A DNA stretch of 64,000 bases from NCBI GenBank assembly GCA_037974665.1, contig CM075765.1:3415501-3479500 (forward strand). The letters run 5' to 3'. Origin of the DNA: Ehretia macrophylla (Eukaryota; Streptophyta; Magnoliopsida; Boraginales; Ehretiaceae). This document shows, one piece after another, positions 12,452 to 25,951 of this stretch. Position numbers and translations under genes: made by a program. Below the pieces are notes generated by a model. That model did not search any database and had not been told where the DNA came from. It was given only the letters and a program-made list of their open reading frames with translations. Within the stretch, counting starts at the first letter, position 1, and every line of letters begins with the position of its first letter.

Positions 12452-15180
12452 CTCGAATTGATAGACAATTAAATCCCCAATCGTTACACTTAATAATACT
12501 TCTCTTAGTTCTCATTTATCTCCTAGGATGACACCTAACCAAAGACCTCAAAAGAACAACCTCTGTTGACTGCAAGTTGATGATCATAGTTCCAAGACAA
12601 TCTCCAATTCATAATTCTCTCCTACCTAATATCATATTGCATATGAAAGAAATTGCAACTCCAAAGTCCTAGCATGACACCACTACTTATCAATCATCTC
12701 CTACTACACAAAAGAGCTCTATGAACACCCCGAGGGTTTAAAAACTCATTTACGATAACATGAATGATTACTGATCAAGGAAATATCTCAAAAATGACAT
12801 TTGTCAGAATATGGCTCTTATGAAATTTACAAGGAAATACGAATATGAAAAATCATATTCGAGCCAACAATCAAGTGAACAGGAGGTCAAACGGGTTAGA
12901 GAATCAAGAGGTTAATAGTTTAATAAGAAAGCGTGATAACTAAGATAAGGAATGTCTCAGCACCTATCAGTTAAATAAGTACGAACAAAGGATGATGACG
13001 AGTCAAAACAGTGCTGAGTATGTTGAACAAAAATTCCAGAACAAGTAGATATTTCAATTCTCGATGATTGTTCAAGGAACCAACAAGTAAGTTGTACTTG
13101 AGGTGAAATAAAATTAAGAGATAAGAGATGATTAATTCAATAGAAAATATGAGTGTCAAGATAATGAGTATCTCAGCACGCAATAACCAATGAAGTATTA
13201 ATAAGAAGGACAATGCCGAGTATATTGAATGAGCAATTACAAGCAAAGTAATGGCTCAGGATTTAATAATAAAACAATAGGATTGACAAAGATCAACAAG
13301 AATAACAATGATGTACTTAGGTAGGGAATACATCAAGCAAGTGAAATTCGAATAAGTAAAATGGTATACCCACAGAGAGATTACTTTCAAATGAATAGTA
13401 ATAGGATGAAATAAAATACTGAAACGAATGGCTGGAGACATAGAATGAAATATAGAAGTCTCAAACTTTTACTCCAATAAGCGACATTGCTATAAGAAGC
13501 AAATATGAATGTTAAGAATAGAAACAATGTCAAATGAGTATAGGATCCATTAATCCAATAAGCAAACTTTCAAGAAACAATTGATAGGCTAGAAAAGTGT
13601 AACCCTCTCTCAAATAAGTGAGAATAGAGTAGAAGATAATAATAAGACCAATAGAATTATGAAGTACAAGAAGGGTGTCCCACCTACACACTTAAACACC
13701 AACAAGTCAAATCCTACAATCTATCTTCCTCCAAAACAAGACACTAAGGAGGTCTAAAGAACCTAAGGAGTCATAACAATCACCAAACAAGATAAATCAC
13801 TCCAAAATTTTACATTCCGTACCAGACCAGTCACTAAACGAGATAAATCATCGATTACCCAACAAGATTAACTAATGAGGACTCCAAAATCTGGTAACAC
13901 AATACAGATTCATATTAACCCACTATAACACAAAAGAATCTCCAATCAACAATTTAGAGAGTCATACCACCTAGAACTCAAAAGCTTGATGTAGGTAAGT
14001 AAATGTTCAGTCACCAAAATGCATTCTTATTTCCTCAAATAATTCTATCTCCCAACAATTACATCTTCAATTAAAGTAACTTTAGTCAGGAATCACTCCA
14101 ATTGTTTCCAAGGTTTAAAGATCAAAACTCCAAAATACCCATTAATAATATAGCAATCCCAAATAGTAGAAATATTCACACGTTATACCACACTTCATTC
14201 CATTCACAAATATACATCACTAATTCCTCAAATAAAATCATTCTAAAATAACCTCAAGAAAGTATAATCTGAGTTGAGACTCCAAAAATGTCTAATCACA
14301 ACCTCACAGAAACCTCAACTTATGATTCATCTCCAAGTAATAATAAGTTAAACATGGCAACAAAAGTAATTATAATCATCAAGATACATTGCTATTTCCT
14401 CGAACAACTTCATTCTCGCTAAAGGAACATCAAGATCAATCCACTAAGCCGAAACTAAAATCCATAAACATAACAATTAAAATCTAACTGATAAACTTCT
14501 AGAATAATAATAATTCAAAATCATGGCCTATCTCTATTTCCGAAAACTCTTACAACCACCCTAGACATTAAAAGGTCACTCACGAGTTAAAACATGTATG
14601 CAACTATATCATATGAAAGACAAGTATAACGTAATGCGCAATTATCATACAATGCAACATTATCACATAACACACAATTCAACATATAAGAAGCCAACAT
14701 CACATAAACAGGTTATATCACAGAAGTAAGTTATAAACAATTAAAGTCACATAAGCAACAAACTTCACATAAGACAAGTTGATCACGTAACTCAAATTGG
14801 TTACTTAAAGTACATTGAGCACCTAAAGCACGTTGTTTCACATAAGCTAGTTATAAACAATTAAAAGCACATAAACAACTAACTTCACACAAGGCACAAA
14901 ATCACATAAAACACAATTGTCACATAATACACATTAATCACATAATGCACATTAATTACAACACATTGAGTACGTATAACACGTTATCACATAAAACATA
15001 TTGACCACATTAGTTCACTTAACACACAAGTCATACTAGTCACATAGAAAGTTAGACACATAAGTAAATTAATCACATAAACATATTAACATATGTTTCA
15101 CTTTTCTTTCACTTAATACATACTTGCATGCTTAGACCACTACCCACATTCCGAGGATACCCCGGCTGACAGCTAATCAA
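12452..15180 (-). other. Element A interior, non-coding with degenerate repeats
   Basis: No gene is recognised. Positions about 12900-13260 contain two diverged copies of a roughly 200-base unit (words CTCAGCAC at 12957 and 13172; GAGTATGTTGAA and GAGTATATTGAA about 200 bases apart). From 13440 to 14580 the tract is AT-rich without clear motifs, although short words such as TCCAAAA and ACCTC recur. From about 14590 it is leader with many CACATAA, ACATTAATCACATAA and similar repeats, comparable to the leaders of D and G. Where G has gag, A has none. Confidence 0.6.
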
Positions 15181-15192
15181 GCTCTGATACCA
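15181..15192 (-). promoter_or_regulatory. Primer-binding site of element A
   Basis: The minus strand reads TGGTATCAGAGC (initiator tRNA-Met), 7 bases inside the 5' LTR edge at 15200. Confidence 0.88.
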
Positions 15193-15199
15193 CTTAAAC

Positions 15200-17793
15200 T
15201 GTCACGCCCCAACTCGACCCCACCTACGATCAGTCAGGACGCAACGGAATTTCGGCGGCATAACGACAGTAAACAGATTTCCGAGGTTCTAAACCAACCT
15301 CATTAAACATCATACATCCAGTAATTCCTCAATATAAACAACAACATACAACACAACCATAATATACAATAAAACATCCTCGTTATACGCCTCCGTTCCA
15401 ACATGACATACAATACCTCAACTTTATCATACATTTCAAAAGTAAGTTGAGACACAACTACAATTTAACCATAGACAAAAGGAAACCGCTAAGTTAACAT
15501 CATTTGGTTCATCATCTATTCAATATCTATTACATTAAGAACCATAAGGCAAATAAAGTCTATTAAACTAATATACAAGACATTTAACAACATATAATCA
15601 TGGATAAGACTCAGGAACATATGACTCGTCCACGTAAGGCACATTTTCCTCTTCAGGAGGCACGTACCCGTAATCCTGCGATAGTACACCTGTATGCATG
15701 CAATAATAGAGAGTGAGCTTATATAAAATAAGCCCAGTGAGGATCCGATAGATCTCGAGCAAGGTCTACTAAACTCCTTGGAATAATCCTTTGAGTCAGT
15801 AAACACACAATAACAATAAATAATACTATCATCACATAACTATATGACCATTCAATAAAGGATACTCTCTCTAGTTGGTGTAGCTCCAAACGCCATCACG
15901 ATCTCAACCATTCTTCTTGTAACTCCCCATTACTCACGCACCCGGGGTACCTCACTAGCCCCTCCCTCCATGACACCTCCGTCATGCGAGCTGGGGGTAG
16001 CCTATGGCAGTCATGCCGTTATCAACCCGACAGCCCGACGCTGCCCGAGAGGTGGCACACACATACCAAGACTCCATATTCATCAATCATCATGCAAGCA
16101 TAAATCAATCAATCAATTGGGAGATCAGTAACAAGAGTGCCCGATTCCCGCATTCAATAATAACCAATCAATAACATCAATATAACATCAATATTAAATT
16201 AAACAACAAACAACGTAGTTAGATGACAAAGTAGGCCATCTAACCGGACATGCATAATATACATAATTAAACTCTAAATTACTCAACAACAACTCACCAT
16301 TCATCACTCGAACACTACCCAACCATCTAAGGCATCGCTCAAGAAATTAAAGAATGACAACTTAAACTTCTAAAATTCATAACTTACAATCTACTAATCC
16401 AAACATTGCCAAATCAGTTCCTATCATTCACCCATTCAACCTACTACATTAGCCCTCTCGGAAATCCACCATAACACCTCCAAAACATACCCGATAACCC
16501 TAAAATCCTAAGATGTCATGGCTGGATTTTCTGGATTTTCACACAAACAATGTAATCGAAAATTCGGCATTACAACAGCGCTAACACGTAATTATCAAGT
16601 ATTTAGAAATTGACGGCAATCGATTTCGAGCAACGAACTCAATTAAATCAACTTTGAACATTTTAATCAAAATTAAATACCCGGAAAATAAAAATTATGC
16701 TACATCCGACAGAAACTCGTAGTATTAGTATATAATGATCCCTAGCATGCAAGGAGCAATAATCTAACATCAGATTTCAATTCTAACGGTTCAATCTTCA
16801 TTTATACGCAAAAACACAAAAATGACATTTTGAGATCTAGAATTTTTCTCTCACCTTTGATCCGAAGTAAAGCTAGGAATGCGTGCAATAGGTGCCCAAC
16901 AAGCGGAATCTAGCTCGGTTTGAAAAGATTCGGACTTTAAATGAGTTTTCTAAGGCAAAATTACTTTGTAAAATAAGTTGAAAAAACTCTCAAAATGCCA
17001 AGAAACTCACGGCTGCAAGGTGTGTGAAAATGTGGTGTTTTGCTTTGTTTCATTGTGTGTTGGTGATATATGCATGAAAGTCAACAAGTCAAATGAAAGT
17101 CAAAGTTGAAACTTTAGTATTTTTAGTGTTTTCTTGACTTTAAATGCATTTTATTGATCACCAAAGTTCAAAACATTTATTCAACACCTAAGCTAGCTCA
17201 AGTAAATTATTTTTAGGTGACAAGAAGTTTTACAATCAAATAATTTCACCCGAGTCGGCTTAAAACGTGATTTTTGCAAAAGAAGGTGAAAAGTCATATT
17301 ATTTATTTTCAAATGTCTTTTGAATGCACAATTAATCTAAAATCATTTAATACCACATATAAATATATTTATATTAATATATACTAGGTCAACAAAAGTC
17401 AATGCAAGAATCGGGTTTAGAAGAAATCACTATTTGACTCAAAAACGCTATTTTTCGCCCGAAAAATATCTTTAAATTACTATTCTGTTTCAGAATCAAT
17501 TTTTATCAAACATGGGTCTATTAATAATAGAGGACTAGTTTTTAAGACGTTTAAAACACCCCTGTAAAAATTTTAGCGGACAGGTGTTCAAAAACACTAT
17601 TCACAAAAATCGACGATAAAATTTCTGACTCCGTTTTTTATGAAAATTTCATGAATGCACATTTAGCACGTATTAGGAGTATTGACATCAAAATTATAAC
17701 ATTCTAGGTCATATAGCACATAAACAGGTCAAATGCACGCAAAACGAGATAAAACACGTAAATCGAGTTAAAGCAGAAAAGTGGGGTTTCACA
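15200..17793 (-). repeat. Element A 5' LTR (right copy)
   Basis: This 2594-base sister of 9821-12415 is almost identical throughout. It has the coding-like block at about 15602-15692 and the stem-loop at about 15715-15742. The outer edge GTTTCACA abuts the resumed LTR of element C. Confidence 0.9.
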
Positions 17794-19755
17794 AGTGAGT
17801 ATACACAACATGTATACTCAGTGAGGGCGAGACAGATATCGAGTTGGAGAGAAAGAAAGTCGTGCAATGCAAATAGGTACAGTTAAGCAATACAATCAAT
17901 AAAAGGCATTCAATATATATAACAATACAATAAACAATTAAGAAAAGCATTAACACAACCAATCAAAGCTATACCACACTTTGAAGGCTATGGATCACTC
18001 GAGCGAGTAATGTACCGATCACGATTCCGATGACATTAACGATGACGCGCCAGCCCAAACCACCTTATAACACCAGTTTGGAATACCCCGGGAGTAACCA
18101 TCAATTCTACGACCCAAATCTCCTTGGGAGGCAACCCAAGCGAGAAAGGGAATAGCAGCGGAGCTAGAGCAACCAACACTGGCAACCCGAGGCTACCCAG
18201 AGAGGCCCATCACTCACGCGTGAGACACTATGCAATGCAAGACTCGATACAAGGCGATGAGCAAGCGATATCAAGCATTCTCAACAATTGATAAACATTT
18301 CAATCAATAATCAACTCTAACAAGCGTAATAAGCATTAACAAGCATTTACAATCAAACAAGTGACAAAACAACGCCAACTAACATTATCAAGCATTAGCA
18401 AGTATTCTATAGGCATTATAAGCATTCTATAGGCAACATAAGCATTCTATAACCAATATGAACATACTATAAGCAATATTCTATGAAAACACACAAAATC
18501 ACAAAAATGCCCCCAACTTCAAAACACTATTACTTTCAAACGAGCCACGAGCTTTGGAAACTGACTTCACCAGTCCTCCTAGGTCACCATAAGGCACGTC
18601 TAAAGACCCAGAAACCCTACTTTACCCTAGAATTCATGCAAAGTCCCGATTTTCTCCTTTGCTCGTTTGAACTACAACTATATCAAACAAACACCCAACC
18701 AACGCCATAATCGCACCAAAAGTGCTTCCATGGCCTCCCGAAACAATGCCAACACGCAATACGAGAAAACGCTAAACTCGACCTAAACGACCCCGACTTT
18801 CACCAAGCCGTTTTTCTCCGTTTTTCTATTACACATTCCAATTAAACCACACATTTAGGCATTCTAGCATATCTAGCACATTTCTACATCAACGGACAGC
18901 ATAACAGCGCAACTTTATCGTTTCAAGGGTTTACTATTCACTAATTACTATTCATTAGTCAATTTAAATTGCAATTTTGATTTTCAACCGCAGAAAATGC
19001 TAAAAAGCTATAAATACATGTTCTACAATCAACAAGGAACATTCTTTAAGCAACAAAACGATTAAAACAACAATCTACGCATAAGTTCTAAAAATTAAAG
19101 TTTAGATATACATTTTTCAAATGCGCAAATAATGATGAAACCCTCACCTTAGACGCTCCTAGACGCTAGGAAAACCTCGTAGAGTGCCTCGAAAACCACC
19201 CCGTGCAAGCTCACGCAAAGATTTGGTGATTTGTAGTTGAAGTTTTCTTTTTTTTTTTCTCTTTCTTTTCCTTATGTTTTCAAGTCTTTCTTCTCTGTTT
19301 TTTCGTGTGCAATTCTGCTTATTTAGGGAAAAAAAAAAGACAAGTCAAAGGTCAAAGATTCGGTCAACCCGCTAAACCAAAACAGCTATGCGCAACCTTA
19401 CGAAAATGGCCATAACTTCTTCTAGAAAACTCCAATTCACGAACGGTTTGAAGCCTCAGAAACTAGACTCATAGAGCTTTCCAACCATATATAATTTGCT
19501 ACCTAACTCTTCCCCAATTGGTTCATATTTAATTCCAAAGTTGACCCAAAATTTGACTAACTTAACATTGCATTTTTTTATTTCTAATCCCAAGTTTGCC
19601 CTTTATTAAACATTTCAAAAATTTTCACATTGTCCTAGTTGGTCAATGTAGATGAAAAGTCAACTAGTTTGGTCAAAGAAGGTGAAAGGTCAATAAAATG
19701 CAATTTAAATGAACTTTAAATGCTATTGAATACATGCCAGGTTCAGGGTATCACA
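17794..19755 (-). repeat. Element C 5' LTR, second part
   Basis: This continues the LTR interrupted at 9820 and matches 5589-7551 nearly base for base. It begins inside the GTATAC stem-loop region and ends at GTATCACA followed by the CCAAT duplication. Confidence 0.9.
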
Positions 19756-21205
19756 CCAATAAAGTCCAAGACACACATACCATAGATAATACCATACAGT
19801 AAGTCCGATTGAGATTCCAATAACCAAGTCCACCGAGAAGTGCCAACAAAAGTCTCCAAAGAGCACCCGTTAAGAAAACCAAAGAATGCTCCAGAGAACA
19901 ACCAAATAGATCCCCAAATAAAAATCTTACCAGACATGAATGCCATAATAGAATCCCAACTAAAAGTACCGAGAACATACCAGTAAACAATCTGAAGTAG
20001 AGTCTAAACAAGAATCCCAAGTACTGCTCAGGAAGACTCCAGACAAGAAATCCAGTCAATCATATTACAGAAGTTTCAAGGAAGTCTTTCAAAATATATA
20101 GCTCAAGAAGCATCAGAGGGAATGTTGTGCAGGTGCATCATATACTATTGAGGAGTTCCAATCACGATTACCAATAAAATACCAAGAAAGACTAGAGCAA
20201 AGGTATTGTAGACAATATTATACAGCAAGTCCAATAAGAGCTCCGATTGCCAAATCCACTGAGAAATGTCCACAAGGAATACCCAAGTAGTACGCTTTAC
20301 ACAAACTGGTCATTGTAAGCAGACTCAAATCAAAGTTTTCCCATAAGAATGCAGAAAGAACACCAATGATTGATTACAATCCCAACCAAGTCTCCCACGA
20401 AATGCCAATATAAAAATACTCGATGAATGCCCAATCAAGAAGACATTAAGAAAACACTCCAAAGAATAATCATGTAGAACTCCAAAGGAAGTCATTTATA
20501 CTAGGCATAGGATATAACCTTAGAGGAACCCCAACAACCAAGTAGAACCTCAAAAGAAAGCTACCCTTTCATAACTGTTAAGCACAGAGGAGGACCTTAG
20601 AGACTCGTCAATAACCGATCTCCAAAAGCAAACACCAACTCCCAAATAAAGGCTAGTTAAATGCCATTCATTTCTTGCCAATCCATTCACCTTGAGAGGC
20701 CAGCTGTGAACCACTTCTTTAGGGGAGAAAGAGGACTTACTTACCATTTCCACGGAACATGTATGAATGCCAGGATATCACATTTATACACATGCCTTAA
20801 ACTATTATGCAAGCAAGTTTACAAAAGAGTTTATTCAACAAAGTCACTCAAGCACAACAATCAAGTCAAGCACAACATAATCAATTCAAATCACGGCATA
20901 ACCAATTCAAGACATTTCAATACACACATTACAAGCAATACTTCAAGCAAATAACAATTCACGAGGTCGATTCGATTCACGATGCCAATTCGATATGTCA
21001 ATTCAATGTACAACTAGACACTTCACTTCACTTAGCACACAATTAACACATAACACATAACTATATCACATAGGAGCACACATTCAGGTCAAGAGACACA
21101 ATCTCATATACAAGCATACACTTTCAAGACACACTTAACAAGCACACATTCAAGGGTCACTACCCACCAGACTGAGGACCCTGTCCCGGCTTATGAGCTA
21201 GGCAA
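19756..21205 (-). other. Element B interior, 5' part, non-coding
   Basis: No gene is recognised. Positions 19756-20560 hold the quasi-periodic AATAAGAATCCC/CCAAT tract. Positions 20560-20770 match the block in C and F, including the splice-donor-like GTAAGTAAG at 20736-20744 (minus). Positions 20770-21205 are leader with CACATAAC and TTCAAG repeats. It is continuous with 4194-5045 once element C is removed. Confidence 0.65.
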
Positions 21206-21217
21206 GCTCTGATACCA
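21206..21217 (-). promoter_or_regulatory. Primer-binding site of element B
   Basis: The minus strand reads TGGTATCAGAGC, 2 bases inside the 5' LTR edge at 21220. Confidence 0.87.
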
Positions 21218-21219
21218 CC

Positions 21220-24140
21220 TGTAACACCCCGATCCTTCTCGAGACCGGGAGTTCTATCAATCAATCTAATCACAACCCAAATCCAAACCCAGGCATAATT
21301 TTCAGGGAAAACGGACGGAGTCTCCCCTGTTTCTAGGCAAAAAGCAAACCTGCGACAGCATAAAAGTGGACCAATACCATGTCCAAACATTCAACCACCT
21401 CAAGGCCATCCGAGCCTCAGTTCTCAACAGTTAAACTCAGCAAGTATACATATATTTCCAATTTAAAAGCTAATATCTCTTTCTTTTCATCTTTGACAAG
21501 AACATTCATGCTAGGCAATTAAACTACACTAACCCATTATATAAATTAGACTATCATACCATTCTAACTCTTTTCCTTTGGCCATCACAAACATACATTA
21601 AGGTTAAACTATTCTATCTGAATACATAAACTAGCTTATCAATCTACCTCAATTACTTGGCTGAATTTAGGTTACATTCTTTTTAACAATAAATACATAC
21701 AACATATGAGCATACATCTTTGCAACTTCGACAACTCAAGTCACATAGGCACGCAAGACAACTCTTCAAGCACGAACTTTCACGAAATCACGAACTTTCC
21801 AGCTAACATGGCATCTCCTGAAATGTGGTGGTGAGGAGTGAGTATACACAACACGTATACTCAGTGAGGGCGAGATAGATATTGAATTGGAGAGAAAGAA
21901 AGTCGTGCAATGCAAATATGACAGTTAAGCAATATAACTGATAAATAAGCAATCAAGACAAACAATTAATACAATAAGCAATTATCGAAAGCATTAACAC
22001 GACCATTCAAAGCTATACCACACTCCGAAGGCTATGGTTCACTCATACGAACAATGTACCATTTCACGAGCGATACATCAATCTCGTGCTTGATGTTGAC
22101 AACGATGACAATAAGCGCGCAACCACCTTATAACACCAGTTTGGAATACCCCGAAAGTATCCATCAATTCTACGACCCAAATCTCCCTCGGAGGCAACCC
22201 AAGCGAGAAAAGGGAATAGTCACGGAGCTAGAGCAACCAACACTGGCAACCCGAGGCTACCCAGAGAGGCCCATCACTCACGCGCCTGACATTATGCAAT
22301 GCAAGACTCGATACAAGGCGATAAACAAGATATCAAGAACTATCAACAATTGATAAACATTTCAATCAACAATCAACTCTACAAGCGTAATAAGCATTAA
22401 CAAGCATTTACAATTAAATATGTAACAAGAACAACACCAACAACATTATCAAGCAATAATAAGTATTCTATAGATATTATAAGCATTCTATATGCATTAT
22501 AAATATTCTATAAACATTATAAACATTCTATAAGCAATATAAGCATTCTATAGACAAGAACAACACCAACAACATTATCAAGCAATAATAAGTATTCTAT
22601 AGACATTATAAGCATTCTATAGGCATTATAAACATTCTATAAACATTATAAACATTCTATAAACATTATAAACATTCTATAAGCAATATAAGCATTCTAT
22701 AGGCAATATACTATGAAAACACACAAAATCCCAAAAATGACCCCAACTTTCAAAACGCTACTACTTTCAAACGAGCCATGAGCTTTGGAAACCGACTTCA
22801 CCAATCCTCCTAAGTCACCATAAGGCACATCTAAAGACCCCGAAACCCTACTTTACCCTAGAATTCACGCAAAGTCCCGATTTCCTCCTTTGCTCGTTTG
22901 AACTACAACTATACTAACCAAACACCCAACCAACGCCATAATCGCACCAAAAGTGCTTCCATGGCCTCCCCAGACAATGCCATCACGCAATACGAGAAAA
23001 TGCTAAACTCGACCTAAACGACCCCGACTTTCACCAATGCATTTTTCTCATTTTTTCCATTACGCAACCTAAACAAATCATGCATTTAGGCATCCTAGCA
23101 TACCTAGCACCTTTTCACATCAACAGACAGCATAACAACGCAACTTCATTGTTTCAAGGGTTTACTATTCACAAATTACTATTCAACTAACAATTTATAT
23201 TTCAATTTCGATATTCAACCGCAGAAAATGTTAAAAAACTATAAATACGTGTTCTACGATTGCTAGGAAACATACTTTAAGCCTCAAATCAATTAAAACA
23301 ACAATATGCAGATAAAACCCAAAAATCAAAGTTAATAAACAAATTATTCAAATGCGTAAATAACGATAAAACCCTCATCTGAGACGCTCCTAGACGCTAG
23401 GAAACCTCGTAGGATGCCTCGGAAACCACCCCGTGCAAGCTCACGCAAAGAATCGAAGATTTGAAGTTGAAATTTCTTTTTTTTTCCTTCATTTTCGACC
23501 CTGCTTGTTTTCTGTTCAGCCCTCCTTTTTGTTTTGTTTTGTGCTAATTTAAGCTTTTAAAAGGTAATAACAAGTCAATTGGTCAAGGCTTTGGTCAAAC
23601 TAACTTAAACTTGGTCAAATAGGCTTATTTCATGCCTTTTAAAGCTAAAACTACTAACGTAAATCCAATTCTAGTTAAATACAACTTAAAACACTAAAAT
23701 TAAAACACTAAATACTAGTTTTCACTATTTGCTGAGGACTGGAAATCATTTCCTAACTATCTCTCTCGATATGCTATGCACTTTGCTTCAATAAAAGAAT
23801 AACAATTAAATCTCAAATAAATTAAGAAAATATAATTTCTAGAAAGTAATATAGTTCAAAATTTACTCCGGCTCGGAGCTACTTTTCATTTAATTGAAAA
23901 CCGAGCATTTAAGTGCAAGAAAAATAAAACCGATTAACATAATTATGAAGAGTAGTTAATATTTCGTTAAAATAATTAGCTCAAGTATTATTCTAATTAC
24001 TTCTAAAAGAAATATGAAAATAAAGCTACAAATAAATGTTTAACTAAAAATAAACACAAATCCAATGCTAACATTTAAGATGTCACTCAATTAAATGCAA
24101 TTAAATGCCTTTAAATACATGCCGGGTTCGGGTTATCACA
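21220..24140 (-). repeat. Element B 5' LTR (right copy)
   Basis: This 2.92-kb LTR is a sister of 1412-4193. It carries a perfect GAGTATAC/GTATACTC stem-loop (about 21840-21862) and an expanded array at 22427-22715, where a segment of about 130 bases is duplicated. The outer edge TTATCACA is followed by the GACTA duplication. Confidence 0.88.
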
Positions 24141-25643
24141 GACTATCTCCCGGTTCATCAATCATCAATCAATAATCAATCAATAATCATATTATCATCA
24201 TAATAACATCAATAATCAATTTAATAACAAATAACTAAGTTAGATGACAAAATAGGCCATCCAACCGAACATGAATTAAACACACAATCAAGCCCTAGTT
24301 TACCAATCATCAATTCACAATTCAATCATTCAAACCACACCCAATCAACTAAAGGCATAATTTAACATTTTAAAGAAAGACAACCTAAACTTCAAATAAT
24401 CATAACCTACATTCTACTAGTCCAAACAACTGCAAATCAGTTTCTATCACTCACCCAATCAATCAACTACATTAGCCCCCTCGGAAACCAACCAAAACAC
24501 ATCCAAATCATGCCCAATAATCCTAAAACCCTAGTGTGTCATGGCTGAAATTTCCAGACTTTCACCCAAACATCGCAATCAAAAATTCGGCATTACAACG
24601 GCGCTACCATGTAATTATCAAACTTTTAGAAATCGACGAAAATCGATTTCAACCAATACAACTCAAGATAATCAACATTTAGCAAATTAATCAACTTTAA
24701 ATACCCAAAAATAAATAATTATGCTACAACGGTTCAAATCTCGTAAGATTACATATAAATGATCCCTAGAATGCATGGAGCAATAATCTAACATCAGATT
24801 AACATTTTAACAGATCAATAATCAATTCTACGCAAAAACATAAAAAATGAGTTTTGAGATCTAGAATTTTTCTCTCACCTTTGATGAGATATAAGCCTAG
24901 AAATGCATGCAATGCGTGCCCAACAAGCGGAATCCAACCGGCATGAAGTTCTACGGACAAAAATTAGGTTTTTCTTTGAAAATTTGCTTTGAAAACTTTG
25001 AAGAAAAGCTTTGGTTTTTCTCCTATGGCCTCTCGGCTATGTGTGTGAAATTGAGGGTGTTTTTGTGCTTTGTTTTTGTGTGTTGGTGATATATGCATAA
25101 AGGTCAACATTTTAAATGAAAGTCAAAGGTGAAACTAATTGATTTTTAGTGTTTTCTTGACTTTAAATTCATTTTCTTGATCACCAATGCTCAAAAAAAT
25201 TATTCAACTCCTAAGATAGCTCAAGTAGGTTATTTTTAGGTGACAAGAAGTTTTACAATCAAACAATTTCACCCGAGTTGGCTTAAAACTCGATTTTCAC
25301 AAAAGTCGGTGTAAAAACCCTAATAAATTCCTAAGCCGATTTAAAAACCGATTTCATCAAACACATGTCTATTAAAGTCCGAGGACTAGGTCTAGAAGGG
25401 TTAAAAAGACCAGTTTCAAAATTTTAGCAGACGTGTTTCAAAAATACTATTCACTAAAAGTCGACGATAAAATTTCTAACTCCGTTTTTGATAAAAATTT
25501 AATGAATGCACATTTAGCATGTTCTAGGATTATTAATATCAAAATTATCACATTCTAAGTCATATAGCACATAGACAGGTCAATTCACGCAAAACGAGAA
25601 TAAACACGCAAAATGAGATATACCAAAAAAGTGGGGTTTCACA
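24141..25643 (-). repeat. Element D 5' LTR, second part (U3 side)
   Basis: This continues the D LTR after the B insertion and matches the corresponding parts of the A and G LTRs, ending GGGGTTTCACA. A possible minus-strand TATA element (TATATCA) lies near 25088. The right edge at 25643 is the outer boundary of the nest. Confidence 0.83.
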
Positions 25644-25951
25644 ATCGAACTGCACGCTAATTCGCAACTATAAATAGATTCATAAGAGTTGGACTTCATT
25701 ACCGTATAAATTGTCTTGTTGCGCGTATGTTGCTAGATATAACTCTTGAATGTGAGGGTATTCCGGAGAATGACGGAGACATTCTCGAAGTAGATTAAAA
25801 GCATTTAATAGTCCCTCATCGCTATATGATTATGAATCTAAAAAGTCATACACAAAAGAGCATAAAAAATAGACAATTAACGAGCTTGATATTAAGTTAG
25901 AAACATGTTAAACAATTAATGTTATTTATTTTGGACTTTAATTGTTAAGCT

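Larger units (their letters stand above)
9821..17793 (-). mobile_element. Element A: LARD-like LTR retrotransposon nested in C
   Basis: A is a full element of 7973 bases with LTRs 9821-12415 and 15200-17793 and an interior of 2.78 kb. Ends are TGTCACGCCCC and GGTTTCACA on the plus strand. The primer site at 15181-15192 and polypurine tract at 12416-12432 orient it minus. No gag or pol is recognised. Sister LTRs differ at about 1% of positions by eye. It is the innermost, and so the latest, insertion of the left nest. It lacks a clean 5-base target duplication: AGGAG is on the left and AGTGA on the right. Confidence 0.9.
5046..19755 (-). mobile_element. Element C: non-coding LTR retrotransposon nested in B
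   Basis: C has LTRs of 2506 bases (5046-7551) and 2505 bases (9278-9820 plus 17794-19755, split by element A) around a 1.73-kb interior. The perfect target duplication is CCAAT at 5041-5045 and 19756-19760. Its ends are TGTGACACC and GTATCACA. Primer site and polypurine tract give minus orientation. No gag or pol is visible. The two LTRs differ by about 1% by eye, so the insertion is recent, likely on the order of a million years or less. Confidence 0.9.
1412..24140 (-). mobile_element. Element B: non-coding LTR retrotransposon (Gypsy type), hosting element C
   Basis: B is a complete pair of LTRs (1412-4193 and 21220-24140) around an interior of about 2.3 kb that is itself split by element C. 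Its ends are TGTAACACC and TTATCACA on the plus strand, and a perfect 5-base target duplication GACTA flanks it (1407-1411 and 24141-24145). A tRNA-Met primer site and a polypurine tract mark minus orientation. No gag or pol is recognisable, so it must have moved with proteins from a relative (LARD-like). Its LTRs differ more than those of A or C, so it is an older insertion, yet younger than D, which it splits. Confidence 0.88.
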
